Both the position numbers and the translations under genes were made by a program. The notes under the pieces were generated by a model. It saw only the letters and a program-made list of their open reading frames with translations, did no database searches and was not told the DNA's origin. Source: Mesorhizobium sp. Root157 (GTDB lineage: Bacteria > Pseudomonadota > Alphaproteobacteria > Rhizobiales > Rhizobiaceae). Taken from it: a DNA stretch of 64,000 bases. Location: NCBI RefSeq assembly GCF_001427385.1, contig NZ_LMGJ01000034.1, forward strand, positions 193,379 to 257,378, written 5' to 3'. Shown piece after piece: positions 49,788-58,397 of this stretch (the first letter of the stretch is position 1; every line of letters begins with the position of its first letter).

Positions 49788-50291
49788 TCACAGATCGGAG
49801 GGCGTCAGGAACGCTTCGAGATAGCCCGCGCCGGTTGCGGCCTTGGCAAGACTTCCCTCGAAGCGCACGACGGCGAGCCCCGACGTCGGAAAGCCGTAGT
49901 TCAGGATATCCCGCGCGCTTTCCTCGCCGTTGCCCGAAACCGCCGCAGCCAGGTCTTCCATCATCGGGTTGTGGCCGATCACCAGAACCGAACCGTGTTT
50001 GCCGTGTTCGCGGATGATGTCGAGATAGCCGGCGGCATCTTCGGTGTAGAGCGTATCCAGGAAAACCACGCGGCCGGTGTCGGCATGGGCGGCTAGCCCC
50101 TCCAGCGTTTCCTTGGCGCGGCGGGCATTGGAGCAAAGCGTCAGGTCGGGAATGAAGCCGCAGGCCCGCATTGCGGTGCCGGTCGCGCTTGCATCTTCCA
50201 TCCCGGAGGCTTCGAGGGGGCGGTCGAAATCACGGACACCAGGCAGCGCCCAACCAGCCTTTGCGTGCCTTAAAAGATACAGTTTGGCCAC
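49788..50291 (-). CDS. SixA-like phosphohistidine phosphatase
   Basis: 167 residues. LYLLRHAKAG carries the catalytic RHG-type His, with Arg in LTLCSNARRAKETL and the second His in VLVIGHNPMMEDLA. SixA removes phosphate from Hpt histidines; this makes the orphan Hpt protein at 38.5 kb a conceivable, untested target. Start is GTG at 50291. It is divergent from dksA. Confidence 0.9.
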   Translation of the reverse strand: MAKLYLLRHAKAGWALPGVRDFDRPLEASGMEDASATGTAMRACGFIPDLTLCSNARRAKETLEGLAAHADTGRVVFLDTLYTEDAAGYLDIIREHGKHGSVLVIGHNPMMEDLAAAVSGNGEESARDILNYGFPTSGLAVVRFEGSLAKAATGAGYLEAFLTPSDL

Positions 50292-50470
50292 CGGCGCTCC
50301 TGCTGTGCCTTGATGGCGAAGAATTAGCCATCGGCAGGAGGTTTAGCAATGCAGTGCGGTCGTTGCGGCCTACGACCAAAGCTTGATTGTGTTTCCAGAG
50401 GATCGAATGCGCGTCGAATTGTCGATGGCGGTTACTACTGACGATTGCGTGAGTGAGCCGAGGTGGGGAC

Positions 50471-50516
50471 TTGTGCGGCTGGGAATCGGCGAATATATAG
50501 GCCCCAAATTTGGGGC
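50471..50516 (+). promoter_or_regulatory. Predicted dksA promoter with a palindrome at the start site
   Basis: TTGTGC at 50471-50476 and TATATA at 50494-50499 with a 17-base spacer form a plausible sigma-70-type promoter. The predicted start falls in a perfect 16-base palindrome GCCCCAAATTTGGGGC (50501-50516), 15 bases before the dksA ATG. It could be an operator or a leader hairpin. Confidence 0.5.
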
Positions 50517-50531
50517 TGTCGGGTGAGTCGA

Positions 50532-50948
50532 ATGAACCAAATCGTTACTGCCGATTATATACCATCGGAAGACGAGCCGTTCATGAATGAGCGGCAGAAA
50601 TCATACTTCCGGCACAAGCTTGTCACTTGGAAAAACGACATCCTGCGTGAAGCGCGCGAAACCTTGGAAATCCTTCAACAAGAAAACGCCAACCATCCCG
50701 ATCTCGCTGACCGGGCATCTTCCGAAACCGATCGCGCCATCGAACTTCGTGCCCGCGACCGGCAGCGCAAGCTGATCTCGAAGATCGATTCCGCGCTTCA
50801 GCGTCTCGACGAGGGAACCTACGGCTATTGTGAGGAAACCGGCGAGCCGATTGCCTTGAAGCGGCTCGATGCGCGTCCGATCGCAACCTTGTCGATCGAA
50901 GCCCAGGAAAGGCATGAGCGCCGCGAAAAGGTCTATCGCGACGACTAG
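50532..50948 (+). CDS. dksA: RNA polymerase-binding transcription factor DksA, cysteine-poor type
   Basis: 138 residues. Coiled-coil with the tip region LADRASSETDRAIELRARDR (typical DxxDxA is SSETDRA-like here), then the degenerate zinc finger YGYCEETGEPIALKRLDARPIATLSIEAQ. Of the four canonical cysteines only the first is kept: positions read C, T, S, A. Zinc-independent DksA2-like proteins have the same kind of loss. It should modulate rRNA and amino acid promoters with ppGpp through the RNA polymerase secondary channel. ATG at 50532. Confidence 0.93.
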   Translation: MNQIVTADYIPSEDEPFMNERQKSYFRHKLVTWKNDILREARETLEILQQENANHPDLADRASSETDRAIELRARDRQRKLISKIDSALQRLDEGTYGYCEETGEPIALKRLDARPIATLSIEAQERHERREKVYRDD

Positions 50949-51004
50949 CGCAATTCCAGTGGGAGCCGGCTTTCGCCCTCCCGCTTGTTTGGACAAGAAC
51001 CTTT

Positions 51005-51030
51005 GAAATGGCCGCGTTTGCGGCCATTTC
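51005..51030. terminator. Bidirectional terminator between dksA and the FliO-like gene
   Basis: GAAATGGCCGC and GCGGCCATTTC form an 11-base-pair stem with a GTTT loop between two convergent genes. T-runs are short. Confidence 0.75.
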
Positions 51031-51039
51031 GCTGTCGGC

Positions 51040-51777
51040 TTATCTTTTGGCGCTGGAAAGCTCGCCCAGAAGTTTGGTCATTTCGTCGTCCAATGATGCA
51101 TGTCCGGCTTTTTGCGCCGCCGTGCTTGCATGCGTCTCGCCAAGCGAAACGGCGAGTTCGCCCGCCAGCGAATCGTCGATCAGGTCGCTTCCGGCCAGCG
51201 GCAATTTGCGCGTGTCGCTGTGCGGCGCAATGGCGGGCTTTGGCGCGGTTGGGGCGATTGCCGGCGTGGCTCGCTCGGCGGGTGCCGCGGGTCGCGGCGT
51301 TGCCACCGTGGGTGTACGCGGCGGCAGGGCCGCGGGTTGAGAATGCGGAACTTGCCTCGCCGGCTGTGCCGGGTGTTGGGGAGCGTGCGCAGCCGACGGA
51401 CTGCGGCCTGCCGCCACTCCCGGTTGCGCCGGTCCGCCATCTGTCGTCAGATTGGGGCGTCGGGGGGCTGCGAGCCTGATGTCGCGCTCGACGACGACGT
51501 CGGTCGGCCCGCCGATCAGAAGCAGATGCTCGATGTCGTCGCGCCGTATCAGGACGAGCCGCCGGTGGCTGTCGACGGCGGTTGCATCCATGACCGCCAG
51601 CCGTGTCTTGCGGTTGCGGCCTCCGGCGACGAAGGTCCCGAAGGTCAGGTTGCGAACCATCTTGACGATGATCAGCACGATCAGAAGAAGAACCAGTGCC
51701 GCAAGCGTCCACAGGATTGCCGCGCCGTAACCGGACCCCGCTACATCACCGAGAGAATCAAGCACCGGCACCCCCAT
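51040..51777 (-). CDS. FliO-domain (flagellar biosynthesis-like) membrane protein
   Basis: 245 residues. One N-terminal membrane helix (AILWTLAALVLLLIVLIIVKM), a FliO-like beta domain (VMDATAVDSHRRLVLIRRDD, then HLLLIGGPTDVVVE) and a long Ala/Pro-rich disordered tail. Stand-alone copies away from flagellar operons, next to cckA and dksA, are common in rhizobia; a flagellar export role is therefore uncertain. Start ATG at 51777 chosen; a GTG at 51804 is possible. Neither has a clear ribosome-binding site. Confidence 0.8.
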   Translation of the reverse strand: MGVPVLDSLGDVAGSGYGAAILWTLAALVLLLIVLIIVKMVRNLTFGTFVAGGRNRKTRLAVMDATAVDSHRRLVLIRRDDIEHLLLIGGPTDVVVERDIRLAAPRRPNLTTDGGPAQPGVAAGRSPSAAHAPQHPAQPARQVPHSQPAALPPRTPTVATPRPAAPAERATPAIAPTAPKPAIAPHSDTRKLPLAGSDLIDDSLAGELAVSLGETHASTAAQKAGHASLDDEMTKLLGELSSAKR

Positions 51778-51998
51778 GCACTGCCGTTGAAAACGCCGCG
51801 ACACTAGACCGTGGCGACGCGCCCCTGCAAGTTACCATTCCGCCTCGCGGATACCGCAAAATACGCGAAGCGTGCATCATGCCGCGAAACCGCGCCATTT
51901 TTCGCTGACAAGTGGCTGTAAGGCCTTTCCGGGGCAGGGAGAATGTGATTCAACCGGTCCCGGTCGGTGTCGGGCAGGGAATCATAAGCAGGGGGCAA

Positions 51999-54605
51999 AT
52001 GGCCAAGGACGCGCGCGGAGATTTCTATCCGGTGCCTATCGTGGACCAGAACACGCGCCCTGGCACGGTGACGCGGCTGATCATCTTCATTCTGGTTTTG
52101 ATCGGCGCGGCAATCGTCTTCGGCTTGTTTCGCGAACGCTTCGGCGATCCCTTCCTGCTTGGCATGCTCGGCGTGCTGGCAATGATCGGCGTCGGCTTCC
52201 TGTTCGCGACGGCCATCGGTTTCATCCAGGTCGCGCCGCGCTCGACGGGCGACGAGCTTTCCAAGGCTTTTGTCGATTCGATGTCGCAAGGCCTGATCGT
52301 GACGGACACGAAGAAGCGCATCATCTACGCCAACCGGGCCTATGCCGAAATGACGGGTGCCGCCGCCGCCGCCGACATCAAGACGGTCGAGGGGCTGCTT
52401 TCCGACGTGCCGGAGGCGTCGTCGGTCATTTTGCGCCTGGCTTCGGGCCTGCGCGATGGCCAGCGTGGCAGCGGCGAGTTTCGTCTTGGCCAATCGATAC
52501 GCCCCGGCGTCGAACCCGGCGCGCACTGGTACCGCGTCAGCGCGCGCTCCTTCAACGTGCCGGGCCAGCGCCAGCCGGTGCATGGCTGGCAACTGGCCGA
52601 CATATCGAAGGAACGGGCCGAGCAGGAACGCTTCTTTCTCGATCTTCAAAAGGCCATCGACCATCTCGATCACGCGCCGGCCGGCTTCTTTTCGGCCGAT
52701 CAGGACGGTCGTGTCACCTATATCAACGCCACGCTGGCGGAATGGCTGGGCATTGATCTGACCTGCTTCACGCCCGGCGCGCTGGCGCTGCCGGATATCG
52801 TTGCGGGCGACGGCATGGCGCTGGTCCGCTCGGTCAGGGCCGATCCCGGCACCACGCGCAATGCCGTCATCGACCTCGACTTGACGACGATGACCGGGCA
52901 AGCCCTGCCGGTGCGCTTCATGCACCGCGTCTCGGCCAGCCGCGACGGCCATGCCGGCCCGACGCGCACGATCGTGCTCAACCGCACGCAGGGCGAGGAT
53001 TCATCCGCCGATCTAAGGGCTTCGGAGGTCCGCTTCACCCGGTTCTTCAATTCGACCCCGATGGCGATTGCCGGTGTCGACCAGAGCGGGCGCATCCTGC
53101 GCACCAATGCGCCGTTCCTGTCGCTGTTCTCTTCAGTCGTCGACCGCGACGCGCTCGACCGCCGCGTCAGGCTGGATACCGTCATCCATGAGCGCGACCG
53201 CGCTGCCTTTGCCGCAGCGCTCGAAAGGGCGCGCCAGCGGCAGGCGGATATCGAGCCGATCGACACCGTACTGCCCGACAACGAGGAGCGGCACATCCGC
53301 TTCTACGTCAATGCCGTGGCCGACGGCACCGGCGACGACGGCGCGGAAGAGGCGGCGATCGTCTATGCCGTCGACACCACCGAGCAGAAGGCGCTCGAAG
53401 GCCAGATGGCGCAGAGCCAGAAGATGCAGGCGGTCGGCCAGCTCGCCGGCGGCATCGCGCACGACTTCAACAACGTTCTGACCGCCATCATCATGGCCTC
53501 GGACCTGTTGCTCACCAACCACCGGCCGTCCGATCCGTCCTTCCCGGACATCATGAACATCAAGCAGAATGCCAACCGCGCCGCCTCGCTCGTGCGGCAA
53601 TTGCTGGCGTTCTCGCGCAAGCAGACGCTGCGGCCCGAAGTGCTGACTTTGACCGATGTGCTGGCCGATCTCAGGATGCTGCTCGCCCGCCTCGTCGGCA
53701 ACGACATCAAGCTCAAGATCGAGCACGGCCGCGATCTGTGGCCGGTCAAGGTGGACATCGGCCAGTTCGAACAGGTGGTGGTCAATCTGACGGTCAATGC
53801 CCGCGATGCCATGCCGTCGGGCGGCGATCTCACGGTGCGCACGCGCAACGTGCCGGCGGACGTGTCGAAGACTTACGCCTACCGCGAACTTGTCGCAGGC
53901 GACTATGTGCTGGTCGAGGTCGAGGATTCGGGCAGCGGCATCACGCCCGAGGTGCAAAAGAAGATATTCGAACCGTTCTTCACCACCAAGGAAGTGGGCA
54001 AGGGCACCGGCCTTGGCCTGTCCATGGTCTACGGCATCATCAAGCAGACCGGCGGCTTCATCTTCTGCGAATCGGAAATCGGCAAGGGCACGACATTCCT
54101 CATCTTCCTGCCCCGTTACGTGGCGGAAGCCGTTGCGGCGCCGCAAGCTGCGGCGGGCGACAGCGCCGCCAGGGCAGACGCGGCCGAACCGCACGCCGCC
54201 GTCGCCAGGGTTCCAGACAGCGCCAAGGACCTGTCGGGTTCGGCCACCGTGCTGTTGGTCGAAGACGAGGATGCGGTGCGCATGGGCGGCATGCGCGCGC
54301 TCACCTCGCGCGGCTATACGGTCCATGAGGCATCGTCCGGGGTCGAGGCCCTGGAACTGTTCGAAACGTTGGCCGGCAAGGTCGACATCGTCGTTTCCGA
54401 CGTGGTCATGCCTGAAATGGACGGTCCGACCTTGCTCGGCGAATTGCGCAAGCGCCAGCCCGACATCAAGTTCATCTTCGTGTCCGGCTACGCCGAGGAT
54501 GCGTTTGCCAAGAACCTGCCTGCCGAGGCCCAGTTCGGCTTCCTGCCTAAGCCCTTCTCGCTCAAGCAATTGGCGACCGTGGTCAAGGATGTGCTCGAAA
54601 GCTAG
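51999..54605 (+). CDS. cckA: Cell-cycle hybrid histidine kinase CckA
   Basis: 868 residues. Two membrane helices (about 25-45 and 53-76), PAS-like sensor region to about residue 470 ([33 protein letters not shown]), HisKA with phosphorylated His488 in [14 protein letters not shown], ATPase with [17 protein letters not shown] and [11 protein letters not shown], and a receiver domain with Asp801 in [12 protein letters not shown] and [11 protein letters not shown]. In alphaproteobacteria it controls CtrA through ChpT. Start ATG at 51999 with GGGGGCAA upstream; an open frame to 51912 adds unlikely residues. Confidence 0.94.
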   Translation: MAKDARGDFYPVPIVDQNTRPGTVTRLIIFILVLIGAAIVFGLFRERFGDPFLLGMLGVLAMIGVGFLFATAIGFIQVAPRSTGDELSKAFVDSMSQGLIVTDTKKRIIYANRAYAEMTGAAAAADIKTVEGLLSDVPEASSVILRLASGLRDGQRGSGEFRLGQSIRPGVEPGAHWYRVSARSFNVPGQRQPVHGWQLADISKERAEQERFFLDLQKAIDHLDHAPAGFFSADQDGRVTYINATLAEWLGIDLTCFTPGALALPDIVAGDGMALVRSVRADPGTTRNAVIDLDLTTMTGQALPVRFMHRVSASRDGHAGPTRTIVLNRTQGEDSSADLRASEVRFTRFFNSTPMAIAGVDQSGRILRTNAPFLSLFSSVVDRDALDRRVRLDTVIHERDRAAFAAALERARQRQADIEPIDTVLPDNEERHIRFYVNAVADGTGDDGAEEAAIVYAVDTTEQKALEGQMAQSQKMQAVGQLAGGIAHDFNNVLTAIIMASDLLLTNHRPSDPSFPDIMNIKQNANRAASLVRQLLAFSRKQTLRPEVLTLTDVLADLRMLLARLVGNDIKLKIEHGRDLWPVKVDIGQFEQVVVNLTVNARDAMPSGGDLTVRTRNVPADVSKTYAYRELVAGDYVLVEVEDSGSGITPEVQKKIFEPFFTTKEVGKGTGLGLSMVYGIIKQTGGFIFCESEIGKGTTFLIFLPRYVAEAVAAPQAAAGDSAARADAAEPHAAVARVPDSAKDLSGSATVLLVEDEDAVRMGGMRALTSRGYTVHEASSGVEALELFETLAGKVDIVVSDVVMPEMDGPTLLGELRKRQPDIKFIFVSGYAEDAFAKNLPAEAQFGFLPKPFSLKQLATVVKDVLES

Positions 54606-54753
54606 AGCGCGTCGCGATCTTTCAGATTCGCTGGCGCGCTCTAAGTGATTATTTTTATGCATGTCGTTATCCCGAAACCGGTTCTCACTTTCGGGCGACA
54701 TGCAGTCGAGCATCGGGCCGAAAAGTGAAATCCGGTTTCGAAAAATCCGATGC
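54604..54753. repeat. Triple-hairpin rhizobial intergenic repeat after cckA
   Basis: Three consecutive palindromes: AGAGCGCG/CGCGCTCT (54604-54642); GCATGTCG..CCCGAAA/TTTCGGG CGACATGC (54659-54703); and GCATCGG/CCGATGC (54710-54753). The first begins inside the cckA stop codon, so it may double as the transcript end. A shorter relative lies at 32.3 kb. Resembles the RIME-type elements of rhizobia. Confidence 0.75.
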
Positions 54754-54780
54754 CCAAACAAATAGATAGGCCTGATCGGC

Positions 54781-55194
54781 TTAACCCTGCTGACTTGCCT
54801 TGATCGTACAGGTCGAGGCGGTGAAGGCGCCGTCCGGCTGACGCATGACGATGTCGAAGGAGGCATCCTTCGGGCCGTCAGCCGTCACCTGGGTCAGCGA
54901 AACGCTGTTTCCGCCCGCAGTGAATCCGCCCAGCGGGCCGAGCCAGGCGATCTCGCCATTCTGGTTCATCTGGTAATTGTAGCCCTGCCGCTGCATGCCG
55001 CCATAAGCGGGGCCGCTATAGACATTGCTCCGGATCGTGATGTCGCCGAGGTTGAGGAACAGGCCAAGCAGGTAGGCTTCGCAATGATAGGCGCCGTCCG
55101 GCAGTTTGCCGTCCGCGATACCGGCAAATGCGCCGGTTGGAGCGACGGTCAGCATCGCAAGGCTGGCGGCAAGCAATCTCAAGCGTTTCATCAT
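54781..55194 (-). CDS. Small secreted protein of unknown function
   Basis: 137 residues. Clear signal peptide (MMKRLRLLAASLAMLTVAP..., cleavage after GAFA). The mature part has two cysteines (YHCEAYLLG and STCTIKAS) that could form a disulfide, and a Gly/Gln/Asn-rich middle (GGMQRQGYNYQMNQNG). I do not recognise a family. Start ATG at 55194 or 55191; the open frame upstream to 55524 lies partly in an inverted repeat and looks non-coding. Periplasmic location is inferred. Confidence 0.7.
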   Translation of the reverse strand: MMKRLRLLAASLAMLTVAPTGAFAGIADGKLPDGAYHCEAYLLGLFLNLGDITIRSNVYSGPAYGGMQRQGYNYQMNQNGEIAWLGPLGGFTAGGNSVSLTQVTADGPKDASFDIVMRQPDGAFTASTCTIKASQQG

Positions 55195-55287
55195 TCCGTC
55201 CGCACTTGATGTTTCCTGATAGCAGCGTGGCCGCAGGATGCCAGCCACTTTTCTCGGCATCCACGCTTCGCAACCGTGGCGCGCGCT

Positions 55288-55399
55288 AGGGTCAGGGCCT
55301 GTTAATTGACTGGAATGGCGTTCGGGGTGGCGGCATTGCTTCGCGTATCCGCACAAATCCGCTCCGACCATTCGAGCCAAATTAACAGGTCCTGACCCT
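55288..55399. repeat. MITE-like element with 20-bp terminal inverted repeats
   Basis: AGGGTCAGGGCCTGTTAATT at the left and its reverse complement AATTAACAGGTCCTGACCCT at the right match at 19 of 20 positions; the 72-base core is itself partly palindromic (GAATGG..CGG / CCG..CCATTC). No coding capacity. No target duplication is obvious. It fills most of the gap between the secreted protein gene and the next small gene. Confidence 0.75.
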
Positions 55400-55595
55400 G
55401 GGTTGCATGCTATCCTTTTGCACGGCCACTGTGAGTCGGCCGGCTCGTCTGAGTGGGGCAGATCGGCAGGAGAGAGGTGCCCCAGGGGCAGGACCCTCGG
55501 CACCGGCAAGTTCCGCGCAAGCAAGTGTTTCTAGCATCGGTCCAAAGAGTCAGGGTGTTGTTCAACGAGTTGGGCAATCGGGCAGGGGACAACCG

Positions 55596-55775
55596 ATGGA
55601 ACGGTTCGTGGAGGACTATCAGAAACGGCGGCTGACCGACCGTTTCGATATCATGACGGCGATCAACATTCTGAAATCGCAAGGCTACGACGATGATGAC
55701 CTGATCAAGGAAATCATCAGGGTGTTCTATGTCGACCTTGATGCCTATAACGAGGTCGTGCAAGCCGCCGCATAG
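55596..55775 (+). CDS. 59-residue conserved-looking small protein
   Basis: MERFVEDYQKRRLTDRFDIM at the start, then ILKSQGYDDDDLIKEIIRVFYVDLDAYN. Predicted all-helical and acidic, with no membrane segment. AGGGGACAACCG precedes the ATG at 55596. The frame stays open upstream but the upstream sequence is Ala/Pro/Ser-rich and enters the repeat. Family unknown to me; a short hairpin GCGCTCC/GGAGCGC (55819-55837) follows the gene. Confidence 0.65.
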   Translation: MERFVEDYQKRRLTDRFDIMTAINILKSQGYDDDDLIKEIIRVFYVDLDAYNEVVQAAA

Positions 55776-55857
55776 GCGTCGATCGGGATGTGTTGACGGT
55801 AGTTGGCCGATGTTTCCGGCGCTCCCATCCGGAGCGCTCGACGTCGTCTCTAAATAA

Positions 55858-56016
55858 GCACCTCGGGTCGCGGCCCGAGCCGGCACCGTGAACCGCGCCG
55901 CCTTCCAGATGATCGCTGCAAGGTCCGGCTCCAGGAAACTCGCCATCGTCGCCGTCGCCAGAAAGCTCCTCGTATCCCTCAACGCCATGATCCGTGATCA
56001 AAAAGCCTTCGTCTAA
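55858..56016 (+). pseudogene. C-terminal remnant of an IS110-family transposase
   Basis: In-frame peptide fragment with TVNRAAFQMIAARSG, then KLAIVAVARKLLVSLNAMIR and DQKAFV before TAA at 56014. This is the pattern of the IS110/IS116/IS902 transposase end (NPVxxAFYxRL..AGKPKKxALVAxxRKLLxxLNAMxRDxxPW). A stop lies at 55855 just upstream in frame, and nothing else of the transposase remains. Confidence 0.65.
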
Positions 56017-56615
56017 ACACAGTGCCATGCCGTGACATTGCGGCAGTACGCCAACGGTCGGATGAGGGGGTTTTAGCTGCTGTGAAGCCGTGCGGCGCAG
56101 GAAAGATCGTGGATCAAACCAACCTCACTCCGCCAACCGGTTGATCCCGCTCACTTCAAGCAGAAACCGCCGGTATTCTTTTCCACATCCCTCGCCAGCC
56201 CCTGCATACTCCCCGCCATCGCTCTTGCGGGAACCTGGTGCGCACCGGGTATCAGGGAGAGCGGCGGTGACCTCTCCTCATGGGTTCGGCGCCCATGGCC
56301 TTGAGGGCATCCGACAGGCCGGCGTCTTGCGGCGGGCTTTCCATCGGAAAGAGCAACCCGTGTCAGGTGCAAGAGGCGCATATCGCCTGATCGTCGCGGC
56401 AGGGTAACCACCGGACGGTCTTGGGACCGGTCGACGGGATGACAGCCACCGGACGGGCGGCCGCAAGGTCGCATTACTTACCAAACGAGCGTCCGAACGG
56501 CCGGAGGTCCGTTCTTTGACAATGGCCAGGGCCGAAAAGGCGGCGTGGCAATGATGAAGTGCAACCATCACCCTTACTCTTGAACGAAACTGCGGAATGA
56601 GGCACACCGCGCGCA
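56017..56615 (+). other. Structured non-coding block, possibly a group II intron remnant
   Basis: About 600 bases without a credible protein. Many short hairpins: CATGGG/CCCATG (56279-56297), CTTTCC/GGAAAG (about 56336-56350), GAACGG/CCGTTC (about 56494-56514). GTGCG at 56238 could be a group II intron 5' end, and the GC-rich structured run after it would be domain I; no domain V or reverse transcriptase was identified. Alternatives: debris of the IS110 element or a structured RNA of another kind. Confidence 0.3.
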
Positions 56616-57488
56616 ATGACCCATCCACTCGATCACCTTGTCCTGCCGACGGCCGATCTCGCCGTTGCGCGCGCCCGGCTATTGGCTTTGGGTTTCATGG
56701 TATCGCCGCGCGGCGTCCACCCCTTCGGCACGGAAAATTGCTGCGTCTATTTCGCCGATGGCTCCTTCATGGAGCCGCTTGCGGTTGGCGATGCCCGAGC
56801 TGCGGACATGGCTATTGCCGCCGGCAACGTTTTCGTGGCGCGGGATCGAAAATATCGCGAACGCCTTGGAGATGAGGGATTTTCGGCAGTCGTTTTCGGC
56901 ACCTCGAATGCCGATGCCGATCATCGCCGCTATTGTGAGGCCGGCTTTTCCGCCGGTGCGAGGCTGGATTTTTCCCGACCCTTTGTCGATGCGGCCGGAA
57001 AAAGCGATACGGCCTCCTTCCGCCTTGCTTTTGCCTCGGGCAAGGCAGCGTCCGATGCTTTCCAGTTTTCCTGCGAGCGGGTCGACGCGCCCAGGGTCGA
57101 CCGGGCGGCTCTCCAGACGCACGACAACAGTGCCGCTGCAATTGTCGAGGTGGTTGCCATCGGCAGCAACCCTTCCGCCCAGCTTCGGCTGCTCGGCATT
57201 GCTGCGGATGCAAGCCCCGCCCCGTTGGCGGAAACCAGCGAACTGATTTTGCCGAATGCGAAGTTGAGCGTCGTCACACCGCAGGACTACGCGCGCCGTT
57301 TCGGCTTGCCGGCGGCCGACCCGACCGATTTGCGTTTCGCGGCCGTGGTGTTTTCCGTCGCCAGCCTGCGAAATCTGCGTACGGTTCTTGCGCAACGCGG
57401 CATCGGCTACGACATAGGCGACGAACAGATCATTGTTGCGCCGGCGCCGGGGCAGGGCGCGGCTTTCATTTTCAAGGAGCAAGCATGA
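56616..57488 (+). CDS. VOC-family (glyoxalase-like) protein
   Basis: 290 residues. THPLDHLVLPTADLAVARARLLALGF is the first beta-alpha-beta module (His in LDHLVL as possible metal ligand), followed by HPFGTENCCVYFADGSFMEPL. Matches the Glyoxalase_3-like group; the enzymatic reaction is unknown. The stop codon overlaps the kdsA start by 4 bases, so translation of kdsA is likely coupled to it. ATG at 56616. Confidence 0.85.
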   Translation: MTHPLDHLVLPTADLAVARARLLALGFMVSPRGVHPFGTENCCVYFADGSFMEPLAVGDARAADMAIAAGNVFVARDRKYRERLGDEGFSAVVFGTSNADADHRRYCEAGFSAGARLDFSRPFVDAAGKSDTASFRLAFASGKAASDAFQFSCERVDAPRVDRAALQTHDNSAAAIVEVVAIGSNPSAQLRLLGIAADASPAPLAETSELILPNAKLSVVTPQDYARRFGLPAADPTDLRFAAVVFSVASLRNLRTVLAQRGIGYDIGDEQIIVAPAPGQGAAFIFKEQA

Positions 57489-58324
57489 GCAACCTGGTGC
57501 CGAATGCATCGGTCAAAGTCGGCAACGTCGTTTTCGACAATCGTGCGCCGCTCTCCCTGATCGCCGGACCCTGCCAGTTCGAATCGCGCCAGCATGCTTT
57601 CGACATGGCCGGTGCGCTGAAGGAGATGACCGGCAAGCTTGGTATCGGCCTCGTCTATAAATCCAGCTACGACAAGGCCAACCGCACCTCCCTGACGTCG
57701 ACGCGCGGGGCCGGCCTGGATGCGGCGATGCCGGCTTTCGACGATTTGCGCAAGGCCTTCGCGCTGCCCATCCTCACCGACGTGCATACGGAAGAACAGT
57801 GCGCGCTCGTCGCGCCGCATGTCGACGTGTTGCAGATTCCGGCCTTCCTCAGCCGCCAGACCGATCTTCTTGTCGCAGCCGCTCGTACCGGCAAGGTGGT
57901 GAACGTGAAGAAGGGCCAGTTTCTGGCGCCGTGGGACATGAAGAACGTCATTGCCAAGGTCGTCGGGTCCGGCAATGCCAACGTGCTGGCCACCGAGCGC
58001 GGTGCCTCTTTCGGCTACAACACGCTGGTGTCGGACATGCGCGCGCTGCCGATCATGGCCGACATGGGCGCGCCGGTGATCTTCGATGCCACCCATTCGG
58101 TGCAGCAACCCGGCGGGCAGGGCGCCACATCGGGCGGAGAGCGCCGTTTCGTGGAAACGCTGGCCCGGGCGGCCGTTGCGGTGGGCGTCGCGGGCGTCTT
58201 CATCGAAACGCATCAGGACCCCGACAATTCGACCTCGTCCGATGGCCCCAACATGGTGCCCTTGAAGGACCTGCCGGCGTTGATCGAGCGGCTCATGGCA
58301 TTTGACCGGGTGGCCAAGGCCTGA
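57485..58324 (+). CDS. kdsA: 3-deoxy-8-phosphooctulonate (KDO-8-P) synthase
   Basis: 279 residues. LIAGPCQFESRQHA, VYKSSYDKANRTS, LTDVHTEEQ, LQIPAFLSRQTDLL, TERGASFGYNTLVSDMR, DATHSVQQPGG and HQDPDNSTSSDGPNM (given in parts) are the KdsA motifs. It condenses arabinose 5-phosphate with phosphoenolpyruvate, making the KDO of lipopolysaccharide. Enolase, which makes phosphoenolpyruvate, is encoded 740 bases downstream. GGAGCAAGC precedes the ATG. Confidence 0.95.
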   Translation: MSNLVPNASVKVGNVVFDNRAPLSLIAGPCQFESRQHAFDMAGALKEMTGKLGIGLVYKSSYDKANRTSLTSTRGAGLDAAMPAFDDLRKAFALPILTDVHTEEQCALVAPHVDVLQIPAFLSRQTDLLVAAARTGKVVNVKKGQFLAPWDMKNVIAKVVGSGNANVLATERGASFGYNTLVSDMRALPIMADMGAPVIFDATHSVQQPGGQGATSGGERRFVETLARAAVAVGVAGVFIETHQDPDNSTSSDGPNMVPLKDLPALIERLMAFDRVAKA

Positions 58325-58397
58325 GCGAAAGCTTGTGGCAGACAAGCGGCGGTTGTAGCCTCATCAGGCGAATGATGTCTTTCACAGGGAGCTCAAC

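Noticed and set aside
56151..56474. 107-codon minus-strand frame in the structured block
   Set aside because: Arg/Pro/Gly-rich with no family resemblance; the region reads better as non-coding, hairpin-rich sequence.
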